A stretch of 64,000 nt of DNA, taken from assembly GCF_016745255.1 (NCBI RefSeq), contig NZ_JADOEQ010000001.1, positions 186,001 to 250,000 of the forward strand, given 5' to 3'. Both the position numbers and the translations under genes were made by a program. Below the pieces are notes generated by a model. It saw only the letters and a program-made list of their open reading frames with translations. It was not told the origin of the DNA and searched no databases. The first letter of the stretch is position 1; each line of letters opens with the position of its first letter. This document shows positions 29,059-39,595 of this stretch, piece after piece. Source of the DNA: Enterococcus sp. BWR-S5. GTDB lineage: Bacteria; Bacillota; Bacilli; Lactobacillales; Enterococcaceae.

Positions 29059-31656
29059 ATGGCAAAAACGAAGAAAAAAGAAGAAACAAAAGCTCTTGAC
29101 GTTCAAACAATGATTGATGAGCTGGCTGCCAAAGCAAATGTTGCTTTGAAAGAAATGGAAAGCTTCGATCAAGAAAAAGTTGACCATATTGTACACGAAA
29201 TGGCAATGGCTGCTTTGGATCAGCATATGCCTCTTGCAAAAATGGCAGTTGAGGAAACTGGTCGTGGAATCGTTGAAGATAAAGCAATCAAGAATATGTA
29301 TGCTTCTGAATATATCTGGAACAGTATCAAACATAACAAAACAGTTGGCGTAATCAGTAACGATGAGCAAACAGGTTTGATTGAAATCGCTGGACCTGTT
29401 GGAGTTGTTTGTGGTGTTACACCTACAACTAACCCAACATCTACTACTATTTTTAAAGCAATGATCGCTTTAAAAACTGGTAACCCAATCGTTTTTGCCT
29501 TCCATCCAAGCGCTCAAAAATGTTCTGCTGAAGCAGCTCGTATCGTTCGTGATGCAGCGATTGCAGCTGGCGCTCCTGAGAACTGTGTACAATGGATTGA
29601 ACAACCATCAATCGATGCAACTTCTATGTTGATGAACCACCCTGGCGTTGCAATCGTATTGGCAACAGGTGGTCCTGGAATGGTTAAATCAGCTTACTCA
29701 ACTGGTAAACCGGCTTTAGGTGTTGGTGCTGGTAACGTACCTGCATACATCGAAAAATCTGCAAAAATCAAACGTGCAGTAAACGATTTAATCGTTTCTA
29801 AATCTTTTGATAATGGTATGATTTGTGCGTCTGAGCAAGCAGTTATCGTAGACAAAGATGTATACGCAGCTGTAAAAGCTGAATTTGAAGCACATCAAGT
29901 ATACTTCGTGAAACCAAACGAATTACAAAAACTTGAAGATGCTGTAATGAACGAAGGTAAATATGCAGTAAACCCTGCAATCGTAGGTTACTCTGCTGAA
30001 CATATCGCAAAATTAGCGGGTATCAAAGTACCTGCCGGAACTAAAATCTTAGTTGCTGAGCTTGAAGGTGCCGGACCTGAGTACCCACTTTCACGTGAAA
30101 AACTATCTCCAGTTTTAGCAATGATGAAAGCAAAAGATTCAGCACATGCCTTTGATTTATGTGAAGCAATGCTTGAATTGGGCGGATTAGGACATACAGC
30201 TGTTATCCATACAGAAGACGAAGACCTGCAAATCAAATTCGGTATTCGTATGAAAGCTTGTCGTGTATTGGTTAACTCTCCATCTGCTGAGGGTGGTATT
30301 GGTAACATCTACAACGAAATGATTCCATCATTGACACTAGGTTGTGGTTCTTACGGTAAAAACTCTGTATCTAAAAACGTATCTGCAATCAACCTGATCA
30401 ACATCAAAACTGTGGCGAAACGGAGAAATAATATGCAATGGTTTAAATTACCACCAAAAATTTTCTTTGAAAAGAACTCATTACAGTACTTGCAAAAAAT
30501 GGAAAATGTTGAACGTGTTATGATCGTTTGTGACCCAGGTATGGTTCAATTCGGTTATGCTGATACAGTTCGTAAAGAATTGCAAAAACGTAAAAATGAT
30601 GTGAAAATCGAAGTATTCTCTGATGTGGAACCTAACCCATCTACAAATACTGTTTATGCCGGAACAAAAGTAATGGCAGACTTCAAACCAGATACAATCA
30701 TCGCTTTAGGTGGGGGTTCTGCAATGGATGCTGCGAAAGGAATGTGGATGTTCTATGAGCACCCAGATACTTCATTCTTCGGCGCGAAACAAAAATTCTT
30801 GGATATCCGTAAACGTACGTACAAGATTGATAAACCTGAGAAAACTCAGTTTGTATGTATCCCTACAACTTCAGGTACCGGTTCAGAGGTAACACCTTTT
30901 GCCGTTATTACTGATAGCGATACGCACGTGAAATATCCATTGGCTGACTATGCTTTGACTCCGGACGTAGCAATCGTTGACCCTCAATTCGTTATGTCAG
31001 TTCCTGCATCAGTAACTGCTGATACTGGTATGGACGTATTGACACACGCGATTGAGTCTTATGTATCTGTTATGGCATCTGACTACACTCGTGGACTAAG
31101 CTTACAAGCAATTAAACTTACGTTTGATTATCTTGAAAAATCAGTGAAAACTCCTGATATGGAATCTCGTGAAAAAATGCATAACGCTTCTACAATGGCT
31201 GGTATGGCATTCGCGAATGCTTTCTTGGGAATTTGTCACTCAGTAGCGCATAAAATTGGTGGAGAATATGGTATTCCTCACGGACGTACGAACGCAATTC
31301 TATTGCCTCATATCATCCGTTACAATGCCAAAGATCCTTCAAAACATGCAATGTTCCCTAAATATGACTACTTCCGTGCAGACACAGATTACGCTGACAT
31401 TGCGAAATTCTTAGGTCTGAAAGGTAAGAACACTGCGGAATTGGTAGACGCTTTAGTGAAAGCTGTTGCTGACTTAGGTACTGCTGTAGGAATCGACATG
31501 AGCTTGAAAGCGCAAGGCGTGACTCAAGAAACATTGGATTCTACTGTTGATCGTATGGCTGAATTGGCTTACGAAGACCAATGTACAACTGCTAACCCTA
31601 AAGAGCCTCTAATCAGTGAATTGAAACAAATCATCATTGATGCTTACAACGGGTAA
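29059..31656 (+). CDS. adhE: Bifunctional acetaldehyde-CoA/alcohol dehydrogenase
   Basis: An 865-residue fusion that converts acetyl-CoA to ethanol with two NADH. Residues ~1-440 are the CoA-acylating aldehyde dehydrogenase, with catalytic Cys in DNGMICASEQAV near 260. Residues ~455-865 are the iron alcohol dehydrogenase: GGGSAMDAAKGMW, CIPTTSGTGSEVTPF, THAIESYVS, ICHSVAHKIGG and IPHGRTNAILLPH hold NAD and metal ligands. It forms spirosome filaments in known cases. The start at 29059 follows TTAGGAGGA. Codon use is strongly biased, consistent with high expression. Monocistronic. Confidence 0.98.
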   Translation: MAKTKKKEETKALDVQTMIDELAAKANVALKEMESFDQEKVDHIVHEMAMAALDQHMPLAKMAVEETGRGIVEDKAIKNMYASEYIWNSIKHNKTVGVISNDEQTGLIEIAGPVGVVCGVTPTTNPTSTTIFKAMIALKTGNPIVFAFHPSAQKCSAEAARIVRDAAIAAGAPENCVQWIEQPSIDATSMLMNHPGVAIVLATGGPGMVKSAYSTGKPALGVGAGNVPAYIEKSAKIKRAVNDLIVSKSFDNGMICASEQAVIVDKDVYAAVKAEFEAHQVYFVKPNELQKLEDAVMNEGKYAVNPAIVGYSAEHIAKLAGIKVPAGTKILVAELEGAGPEYPLSREKLSPVLAMMKAKDSAHAFDLCEAMLELGGLGHTAVIHTEDEDLQIKFGIRMKACRVLVNSPSAEGGIGNIYNEMIPSLTLGCGSYGKNSVSKNVSAINLINIKTVAKRRNNMQWFKLPPKIFFEKNSLQYLQKMENVERVMIVCDPGMVQFGYADTVRKELQKRKNDVKIEVFSDVEPNPSTNTVYAGTKVMADFKPDTIIALGGGSAMDAAKGMWMFYEHPDTSFFGAKQKFLDIRKRTYKIDKPEKTQFVCIPTTSGTGSEVTPFAVITDSDTHVKYPLADYALTPDVAIVDPQFVMSVPASVTADTGMDVLTHAIESYVSVMASDYTRGLSLQAIKLTFDYLEKSVKTPDMESREKMHNASTMAGMAFANAFLGICHSVAHKIGGEYGIPHGRTNAILLPHIIRYNAKDPSKHAMFPKYDYFRADTDYADIAKFLGLKGKNTAELVDALVKAVADLGTAVGIDMSLKAQGVTQETLDSTVDRMAELAYEDQCTTANPKEPLISELKQIIIDAYNG

Positions 31657-31667
31657 TTAGATTATTT

Positions 31668-31705
31668 AACGCACACTTGGAATTTTTCCAAGTGTGCGTT
31701 TTTCT
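31668..31705 (+). terminator. Terminator after adhE
   Basis: A 13-bp stem AACGCACACTTGG / CCAAGTGTGCGTT with TTTTCTG. Confidence 0.95.
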
Positions 31706-31745
31706 GTGTATCTAGGTGATTTGGAGTGACATCATAAAGGGTGTA

Positions 31746-31790
31746 TTGACATAAAAGATAACCAGTTATATAATTAGGTAACTAGTTATC
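31746..31790 (+). promoter_or_regulatory. MarR-gene promoter with paired operator boxes
   Basis: TTGACA (31746-31751), 17-base spacer, TATAAT (31769-31774). Box 1, ATAACCAGTTAT (31758-31769), fills the spacer. Box 2, TAACTAGTTATC (31779-31790), follows the -10. Box 2 is also an inverted near-copy of GATAACCAGTTA. The layout indicates negative autoregulation by the MarR protein. Confidence 0.8.
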
Positions 31791-31811
31791 TTTTTAGAGG
31801 AGCGATTTATA

Positions 31812-32276
31812 ATGAATATACCCGAAAGAGAATACATATTTGCCAGCATTTTTACATTGGCAAACAGAGTGCAGAAGCTTGGCGATAAGCTGGAAGATTA
31901 TATGACAATCAAGCAATGGATGTTGATTGCGGTTATTTCCAAAAGTGAGAATCAGGCACTTACGGTGAGCGAAGCGGCTGAAATAATCGGCAGCTCCCAT
32001 CAAAATATCAAAAAAATGGCTGTGATTTTAGAGAAACAAGGTTTTCTTGCGCTTACGAAGCACCCGCAGGATCGGCGGGCAGTTGTTCTTTCGATTACAG
32101 ATTATTGTCGAGCCTATTTTGCTGAACGGGGAGCGCTGGAAGAAGCCTTTTTATCAGACTTGTTTCAAGGAATTGATGAAGAGAGCATGACAGGCTTGTT
32201 CAGAGGAATTCTTCAGTTGCAGACAAATATCGAACGGATGGAGCAGCAGCATTTGGGTGAAACGGATGGAAAATAG
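31812..32276 (+). CDS. MarR-family transcriptional regulator
   Basis: A 154-residue winged-helix regulator: recognition region LTVSEAAEIIGSSHQNIKKM and wing KHPQDRRAVVLSIT, with long N- and C-terminal dimerisation helices. It sits just behind paired operators and is followed by a DUF6544-like membrane protein gene, which it probably controls together with itself. The ligand is unknown. Confidence 0.9.
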   Translation: MNIPEREYIFASIFTLANRVQKLGDKLEDYMTIKQWMLIAVISKSENQALTVSEAAEIIGSSHQNIKKMAVILEKQGFLALTKHPQDRRAVVLSITDYCRAYFAERGALEEAFLSDLFQGIDEESMTGLFRGILQLQTNIERMEQQHLGETDGK

Positions 32277-32301
32277 TTATAAAAAAAGAAGGTGGAATAA
32301 A

Positions 32302-33159
32302 ATGCTAATCGTTGGACTTATACTGGTGCTTTTTGGAATAGGCGTCGTTTATCTAGCAATTCCCGGAGGCAAGCTTTGGCGACAATATCTGAATGAAGTT
32401 ACTGTGTCAATTAAAAAAACGGAGAAGGAATCGCTTGAGCCGAAAAGCTTTACAGCAGAAACAATCAAAGAGCTTCCCGATCCGTTACAAAGGCATATTG
32501 AGAACGCTGGTTATTTGGATAAACCATTAATGAGTAACATGCTGATTCATTTTTATAATACGAAGTTTCGCTTATCTCAAGAGAAGGAGCCAATGGCTAT
32601 TGATTTTCAACAGGTCAATTTTGTCAGCCGTCCGGATCGCCACGCATTTTTGACTGCGCGGATGTTCGGCTTGCCGCTTCAGGCAAAGGACAGTACGATT
32701 GATGGGGTTGGGTCAATGACTGGTGTTTTGGCTAAGCAGGTTCAATTGTTTCAATCAACAGGACCGGAAATGGATCAAGGGCAGTTGATTACGGCACTGG
32801 CAGATGCAGTATTTATGCCGGCATTGTTTTTACAGGATTTTGTTTCGTGGACAGCGGTTGATGACACGACAGTTGCCGGAACAATTACTTGGAAGGGTGT
32901 ATCCGCTACAGGTCAATTCACTTTTGATGACCGAGGCAACATCGTTCGCTTTGATACGGAAGACCGTTACATGGATGATAATGGAAAAGGCAGCAAGCTC
33001 GTTCCTTGGTTTGTCACTTACGAGAAGTATCAAAAACAAAACGAGTTTTTTTTACCTAGCAAAGTGACTGTTAATTGGGTGTTGCCGGAAGGAGCCTACA
33101 CTTATTTCGAAAGTGATCGGATAGAGGTTGAGCATTCCATAAAAAGTGTAAATAGATGA
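32302..33159 (+). CDS. DUF6544-family membrane-anchored protein
   Basis: A 285-residue protein with one N-terminal membrane helix (MLIVGLILVLFGIGVVYLAI) and a soluble beta-rich domain (LPDPLQRHIENAGY, DDRGNIVRFDTEDRYM), as in DUF6544 proteins of unknown function. The start at 32302 is supported by GAAGGTGGA; upstream in-frame GTG and ATG codons overlap the MarR gene and lack a site. Expected to be co-transcribed with the MarR gene. Confidence 0.75.
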   Translation: MLIVGLILVLFGIGVVYLAIPGGKLWRQYLNEVTVSIKKTEKESLEPKSFTAETIKELPDPLQRHIENAGYLDKPLMSNMLIHFYNTKFRLSQEKEPMAIDFQQVNFVSRPDRHAFLTARMFGLPLQAKDSTIDGVGSMTGVLAKQVQLFQSTGPEMDQGQLITALADAVFMPALFLQDFVSWTAVDDTTVAGTITWKGVSATGQFTFDDRGNIVRFDTEDRYMDDNGKGSKLVPWFVTYEKYQKQNEFFLPSKVTVNWVLPEGAYTYFESDRIEVEHSIKSVNR

Positions 33160-33356
33160 TTTAGCAATTCGCTGACCCCAGAAAAAGATTATTTGAGAAC
33201 AAGAAAATGAACATCACTAACGCTAAAGGTATAAAATAAGTGTTTGACAGTAAGTAAAGCGACATGGTAACATAACGAAGTAAGTGTTTTATTACTTGTT
33301 TGTTTTTTTCATAGTTTTGAAGAGACAAACATTAACTTAATGAAGAAAGGAGAGAC

Positions 33357-33470
33357 ATGATTATGATGAACCAAAACAAACATATCAGTAGAAAAATGAA
33401 GAATGATTGTGTAATAGGTAATGCTGTTAGTGTGTGTGGAAATGATTTTCATGTACTCTCTACAGTATAA
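33357..33470 (+). CDS. Small ORF, 37 residues
   Basis: ATG at 33357 is preceded by AAGAAAGGAGAGAC, one of the best ribosome binding sites in the region. The product (MIMMNQNKHISRKMKNDC, then VIGNAVSVCGNDFHVLSTV) is basic at its N-terminus and has two Cys. A TTGACA at 33243-33248 with a poor -10, and a strong terminator at 33490, make a self-contained transcription unit of roughly 250 bases. I do not recognise the peptide. It could be a small protein, a peptide precursor, or a translated leader on a small RNA. Confidence 0.55.
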   Translation: MIMMNQNKHISRKMKNDCVIGNAVSVCGNDFHVLSTV

Positions 33471-33489
33471 ATTTCATCTGTTTTCAGAT

Positions 33490-33533
33490 AAAAAGACCCG
33501 TTGATCATTTTTCGAGATCAACGGGTCTTTTTG
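33490..33533 (+). terminator. Terminator after the 37-residue small ORF
   Basis: A perfect 13-bp stem AGACCCGTTGATC / GATCAACGGGTCT with TTTTT. Confidence 0.95.
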
Positions 33534-33589
33534 TGCTTTTCAGCACGGAAGAAATAGTGAAAGGTTAAATTTAAGCGGAGGTGTTACCA

Positions 33590-33631
33590 ATGATTGGAAC
33601 AAAGAGAAAAGTGAGCGTAACAAACGTATAG
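33590..33631 (+). CDS. Possible 13-residue leader peptide before rtcB
   Basis: ATG after GCGGAGGTG opens a frame encoding MIGTKRKVSVTNV and then stops, 92 bases before the rtcB start. The only support is the good binding site. It may be chance. Confidence 0.3.
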   Translation: MIGTKRKVSVTNV

Positions 33632-33723
33632 GTCAGAACAAAAAATCATCTGTCCTCTACGTCAAAATAAACATGCTGTGGTGGAATAAAGAAATTACCG
33701 CAGCTGCTGAAAGAGGAAGCAGA

Positions 33724-34899
33724 ATGTTAACATTACAAGGAAAATATAACGAAGCAGCAGTCTATACAGATTTAGTCAGTGAAGGAACAATTGGTCAGAT
33801 TATTGGCTTGTGCAATCAGGCGTTTACTAAGGAAAGCACCATCAGAATCATGCCGGATACCCATAGCGGAACAGGCTGTGTGATTGGAACGACTATGACA
33901 ATTGGTGATAAAGTAGTGCCTAATCTAGTTGGTGTAGATATTGGCTGTGGTCTGTATGTCGTGAAAATGAAAAAGAGCGTGAAGCTGAACTTTGATAAGC
34001 TGGATCGAATTATTCGTACCAGAATCCCAAATGGCAGTCAGACACATAGTAAAGCTGCAGCAGATTTTGAGCTTGGTGGTATCCATGCGCCGATTCATAA
34101 AGGCTGGGCTTTGCGGAGCTTGGGAACATTGGGTGGTGGCAATCACTTTATCGAGGTTAATGAAGGAAAAGATGCCTATTATTTGGTGATTCACAGCGGT
34201 AGTCGTGTACTTGGAAAAGAAGTTGCAGAGTATCATCAGGAAGTGGCCTATCAAGCACTATCAGACCGAAGAAAAGAACTGAAGCTGGAAAGAAAACATG
34301 CGCAGAAGAAAAATAATCTGCAGTTGGCAGAAGAGCTGGAACGAGAACGGGAAGAAATCAAAATGCCTTATGAATTGTCCTACTTAACCGGTGAGGCAAT
34401 GACACACTATTTGTCAGATATGAAGATTGCCCAAGAGTATGCAGCTGAGAATCGCCGCTTGATGGGAGAGATTATCCTAAAGGGGATGAAGTGGAAGAAG
34501 GCGATTATTGACAGCTTTGATTGCCCTCATAACTATATTGATATGACACAGGGGATTTTGAGAAAAGGAGCGGTCTCTGCTCAAAAAAATGAGCAGCTGA
34601 TTATTCCGTTGAATATGAAGGATGGCAGTATCTTGGGTGTCGGAAAGGGTAACCTGGAATGGAATTTTTCAGGTCCTCACGGCGCAGGTCGGCAGATGAG
34701 TCGTTCCGAAGCAAAGAGACAAATCAGCCTTGAAAGCTATCAGCATGTCATGAAGAATATCTGGACAACCTCCGTTTCGAAGAAAACGGTTGATGAAGCA
34801 CCGAAAGCATACAAGCCTGTTAAACAGCTGCTGGAAGATATTCAGCCAAGTGTTGAAATACAGGAAATTATCAAGCCCCTTTATAATTTTAAAGGTTAA
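33724..34899 (+). CDS. rtcB: RtcB-family RNA ligase
   Basis: A 391-residue RtcB-type ligase, which joins 2',3'-cyclic phosphate (3'-phosphate) and 5'-OH RNA ends using GTP and Mn2+. Metal motif VGVDIGCG holds the conserved Cys; GGGNHFIEV and VIHSGSRVLGKEV hold His ligands; SGPHGAGRQMSR holds the His that is guanylylated. The middle Lys/Glu-rich insertion (RRKELKLERKHAQKKNNL) is a helical hairpin. It is shorter than E. coli RtcB (about 408), as is usual for this Firmicutes subgroup. The start at 33724 follows AGAGGAAGCAG. No archease or rtcA gene is adjacent. Confidence 0.93.
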   Translation: MLTLQGKYNEAAVYTDLVSEGTIGQIIGLCNQAFTKESTIRIMPDTHSGTGCVIGTTMTIGDKVVPNLVGVDIGCGLYVVKMKKSVKLNFDKLDRIIRTRIPNGSQTHSKAAADFELGGIHAPIHKGWALRSLGTLGGGNHFIEVNEGKDAYYLVIHSGSRVLGKEVAEYHQEVAYQALSDRRKELKLERKHAQKKNNLQLAEELEREREEIKMPYELSYLTGEAMTHYLSDMKIAQEYAAENRRLMGEIILKGMKWKKAIIDSFDCPHNYIDMTQGILRKGAVSAQKNEQLIIPLNMKDGSILGVGKGNLEWNFSGPHGAGRQMSRSEAKRQISLESYQHVMKNIWTTSVSKKTVDEAPKAYKPVKQLLEDIQPSVEIQEIIKPLYNFKG

Positions 34900-34917
34900 G
34901 AAGGTTGGAAAAATACG

Positions 34918-35454
34918 ATGAGACAAAAAATCATTATGAAAAGAGAGCTGAATTCAGAAAATCAGCCCTATAGAAAATCAGTAGAGCAGTTTATCAATCT
35001 TGAAAAACTATCAGCGAAGCAACAAAAAGAATTGGCTTGGTTGTTGTGGGAAACCTTTCATGGAACGATAGATGATCTTGGAGAAACACCGGAAGAAATG
35101 GAACAAGAGGTGACAGCAATGCTTAACGGAAAGTACGGCAAGTTTCTTGGTGAACACTCTTTTATCTCTATTGATGCCAAAAGCGGCGAATTTCAAGGCT
35201 GCGGACTAGTCAGCTTCTTTCGAGAAATACCTTTGATTATTTATGTGTCAGTCCGTTCGCAGGATCGTGGCAAGCGGCTGTCGACCGTGATTTTGAAGGA
35301 AGTAATCCAGTCATTATCTCAGGAGTTTGACGCAGCATATCTGGTTGTCACAGAAGGAAATACCATTGCAGAGAATATCTATCATCAATTGGGCTTTGTC
35401 GATGTAGGTAGAGATTGGGACACTGTATTGAATAAAAATGAAAAGGGAGAATGA
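34918..35454 (+). CDS. GNAT-family acetyltransferase
   Basis: A 178-residue protein with a GNAT core: central sheet around GCGLVSFFREIPLIIYVSV, acetyl-CoA P-loop-like RSQDRGKRLSTVILKEV, and C-terminal ENIYHQLGFVDVG. The substrate is unknown. It follows rtcB by 18 bases and overlaps the frame upstream of the next GNAT gene, so the three may form one transcription unit. Confidence 0.85.
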   Translation: MRQKIIMKRELNSENQPYRKSVEQFINLEKLSAKQQKELAWLLWETFHGTIDDLGETPEEMEQEVTAMLNGKYGKFLGEHSFISIDAKSGEFQGCGLVSFFREIPLIIYVSVRSQDRGKRLSTVILKEVIQSLSQEFDAAYLVVTEGNTIAENIYHQLGFVDVGRDWDTVLNKNEKGE

Positions 35455-35461
35455 TGCACCT

Positions 35462-35914
35462 ATGACAACGATTCAACTAAAACCAGTAACGAAGGAAACG
35501 ATTGATTCATGTCTTTTGCTGTCTGTGCTTGAGCAGCAGCAGTCATTTGTTGCACCCGTGGCCAAAAGTCTGGCATATGCTTATGTAAATCATGAGTATT
35601 GTCGACCATTTGGTATTTATGACGGTCAGGAGCTGGTCGGTTATGTGTCAACCATTTATGATCCGTCAGACGGTATGTATTGTATCTGGCATATGCTGAT
35701 TGATAAAAACCAGCAAGGAAAAGGTTATGGGACAGCCGCATTGGCGGAAGTCATTGCCTATTTTCAAACAGCACCGTTTGGGAAAGGAACAAGTATTGGC
35801 TTGTCCTGTCATGAACAAAATACAACTGCGCTAAATGTCTATCGTAAGCTTGGTTTTAAAGAAACTGGCGAGAAGGATGATGAGGGAGAAGTTATCCTGA
35901 TTCGTTCGCTATAG
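35462..35914 (+). CDS. GNAT-family acetyltransferase, spermidine acetyltransferase-like
   Basis: A 150-residue GNAT protein. IWHMLIDKNQQGKGYGTAAL contains the Q/RxxGxG/A acetyl-CoA motif, and NVYRKLGFKETGE is motif B. The sequence type resembles the BltD/PaiA group of spermine/spermidine acetyltransferases, an assignment by resemblance only. The start at 35462 follows AAAAGGGAG. A terminator follows. Confidence 0.82.
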   Translation: MTTIQLKPVTKETIDSCLLLSVLEQQQSFVAPVAKSLAYAYVNHEYCRPFGIYDGQELVGYVSTIYDPSDGMYCIWHMLIDKNQQGKGYGTAALAEVIAYFQTAPFGKGTSIGLSCHEQNTTALNVYRKLGFKETGEKDDEGEVILIRSL

Positions 35915-35937
35915 ATGGAAATGGAAAGCTAACCAGA

Positions 35938-35977
35938 AAAGGAAAGCGGGGCAAGAAGCCTCGCTTTCCTTTTTTTG
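35938..35977. terminator. Terminator between GNAT and RpiR genes
   Basis: Stem GGAAAGCGGGG / CCTCGCTTTCC with TTTTTTT; A-rich on the other side, so it may serve both strands. Confidence 0.9.
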
Positions 35978-35995
35978 TAGGACATGGCATTAATG

Positions 35996-36787
35996 TCAGT
36001 CATACAAACTGACATATCTGCGTGTGAAGTAATCAAAAAAGAAAGTCAGCGGGTAAGTGCCGATTTGGACATAATTCTCCTTTGTTACTCGAATGGTCTG
36101 TGTAAATTGATTGGTTAACGTGTTTTTAGTATTTTGTGTAATGAAAATGGAATCAGCAGGACTCTGGCTGATTGTTCGAATCAAGGCGGGATTTTTTGTC
36201 AATAAGGTACCGTAAGAGGAAATGACAATAATCAATGCCTGTTTATCCAAGTGCTCAATCAAGTCCTTTTGCAGCTGTTCCGTTTCTCCTATATAAAGGA
36301 TTTTTCTGCTGGATAAAAAGGAGGTTTGTACCTCTTTGGCTAACTCAAGTGTTGCACTGTAGCCAATCAATACCACTTCAGAAGCCGTGTGAATTCTATG
36401 AAGGAGCTGATCAATTTCTTCAATGTCAATCGTTTCAAGGACGTCCTGAATCGATGCAGTGATTTCTTCACTATAACTGGTTAAATAAGCCTTAGGGTCT
36501 TTTTGTAATAGTTGAAAATCTTTTTCATTCATTCGTAAGCCGCTATAAGGTGTGAGACTGTTGAGCTGCTGCAGGGCATCTCGCAAGTCTGCGAAAGAGG
36601 CAAAATGAAAATGGCGACCAAAGCGTGTCAATGTTGCAGGGGAAACAAAGCATCTGTCTGCAATTTCAGAAATCGTCAGAGCAGGAATCTCTTCTGTGCG
36701 GGTAAGAAGAAAAATAATGATTTTAGAATAAGTAGTATCTTTTCCATGTGTATTCAAATAGGTTAAAAAATCAAAAATATCAAACAT
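35996..36787 (-). CDS. RpiR/MurR-family transcriptional regulator
   Basis: A 263-residue regulator: N-terminal RpiR helix-turn-helix (LTISEIADRCFVSPATLTRF) and C-terminal SIS sugar-phosphate-binding domain (VVLIGYSATLELAKEV, ALIIVISSYGTLL). It is divergent from the GH1 6-phospho-beta-glucosidase and likely senses its phosphosugar. The start at 36787 is preferred over a TTG 18 bases upstream; GGAGTG lies about 12 bases before it. Confidence 0.9.
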   Translation of the reverse strand: MFDIFDFLTYLNTHGKDTTYSKIIIFLLTRTEEIPALTISEIADRCFVSPATLTRFGRHFHFASFADLRDALQQLNSLTPYSGLRMNEKDFQLLQKDPKAYLTSYSEEITASIQDVLETIDIEEIDQLLHRIHTASEVVLIGYSATLELAKEVQTSFLSSRKILYIGETEQLQKDLIEHLDKQALIIVISSYGTLLTKNPALIRTISQSPADSIFITQNTKNTLTNQFTQTIRVTKENYVQIGTYPLTFFFDYFTRRYVSLYD

Positions 36788-36935
36788 AGACAGCAAACAC
36801 TCCAATCAATAGATGTCATTTTCATAAGAGTGAAAATGGTTATGAAAAATGAAAATAGCTGTAAAAACAGGAAAATCAAATGTGCTCTTCCTGTGATAAG
36901 ATAAAGGAAATCAAGTGCCTCAATTATACACTATA

Positions 36936-38473
<1,538 letters not shown>

Positions 38474-38483
38474 TAAGTAGATT

Positions 38484-38530
38484 AAACAAAAAGAAGGCCT
38501 CGCTTATTGAGCGAGCCTTCTTTTTGTTTA
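38484..38530. terminator. Bidirectional terminator between GH1 and fni
   Basis: A long stem AAACAAAAAGAAGGC / GCCTTCTTTTTGTTT (one bulge) with an inner CTCGCT/AGCGAG helix between convergent genes. Confidence 0.95.
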
Positions 38531-38548
38531 TTTCGGCATAGTTACTGA

Positions 38549-39595
38549 CTAACTACGCTGTGCATACTGTCGCCAAGGAATACCGCGGCTCTCACACCAA
38601 TCGATAAGTGAACGATTGAAGATTAGGTCGGTTGTTACTAAGTCCGCCGTTTTTCTTTTTCCCAGAAGGGTATAAAGCATCCTGATTTCATCCTGCCATT
38701 GTCGCACTAAATCAATGGTTGAATCCAGACCATTTGTAAGCAGTTCATTTAGAATAGTTCCTGCAATACCTGCACTTTTAGCACCAAGGCTTAGGCATTT
38801 GACGATATCCAATGAATTTCTGATGCCGCCGGACGCTAATACCGCCATATCCTTTTGATGGCGGTAAGATTCCAACAAAGAAAGGACAGTTGATTGCCCC
38901 CAGTCTGTAAGAAAATCCAGCTCGCGTTTTTTTCGACGAGCGTTTTCAATTTGAGTAAAGCTAGTGCCACCCTGACCACTGACACCAACGGCCTTCACAC
39001 CAATTTGATATAGCTGTTCAATGGTTTCACTGCTCATACCAAAGCCAACTTCTTTTACAATGACCGGAACGGAGAGGCCATGAACGATTTCCTCGATAGT
39101 GGTCAGCCAATTACTGAAATCTCGATCCCCTTCAGGCATAACCAGTTCTTGAGGCACGTTTAGATGGATTTGCAGCCCATCCGCCTGAAAAAGGTTGATG
39201 GCTCTTTCTGCATCCTGTAACGAAGCACCTGCTCCGAGATTGGCAAAGATTATGCCTTTTGGGTTTTCCTTTCGCATAATGGCAAAGGATTCAGTTGTAT
39301 CGGAATCTTTTAGTGCTGCACTGACAGAGCCTGTCGCAATCATTACATGGGTTTCTCTTGCAAGAATTCCCAGTTGCTGGTTAATGCTTTTGGTTTTCTC
39401 ACTGCCCCCCGTCATGGCATTAATATAAAAAGGCTGAGGAAGAGAGAAACCAAGAAAGCTGGTAGTAATATCTACAGCGGCTAAATCTGTCTCCGGTAAT
39501 GAATGATGGACAAAACGAAGGTGATCGAAATCATTTTCGTGTTCCTTATGAAAGGCTTTTGCCAAGGATAAATGTTCATCTTTTCGATTCTTCAT
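38549..39595 (-). CDS. fni: Type 2 isopentenyl-diphosphate delta-isomerase (FMN-dependent)
   Basis: A 348-residue TIM-barrel flavoenzyme interconverting IPP and DMAPP. Opening [12 protein letters not shown] and [10 protein letters not shown], the FMN region [10 protein letters not shown], the [11 protein letters not shown] strand and [19 protein letters not shown] phosphate-binding loop are all typical of IDI-2. Start at 39595 follows GGAGGTC. It overlaps the pmk gene by 20 bases and ends the mevalonate operon. Confidence 0.96.
   Translation of the reverse strand: MKNRKDEHLSLAKAFHKEHENDFDHLRFVHHSLPETDLAAVDITTSFLGFSLPQPFYINAMTGGSEKTKSINQQLGILARETHVMIATGSVSAALKDSDTTESFAIMRKENPKGIIFANLGAGASLQDAERAINLFQADGLQIHLNVPQELVMPEGDRDFSNWLTTIEEIVHGLSVPVIVKEVGFGMSSETIEQLYQIGVKAVGVSGQGGTSFTQIENARRKKRELDFLTDWGQSTVLSLLESYRHQKDMAVLASGGIRNSLDIVKCLSLGAKSAGIAGTILNELLTNGLDSTIDLVRQWQDEIRMLYTLLGKRKTADLVTTDLIFNRSLIDWCESRGIPWRQYAQRS

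Noticed and set aside
29988-30308. Long open frames antisense to adhE.
   Set aside because: They mirror the strongly biased codon use of adhE and have no ribosome binding sites.
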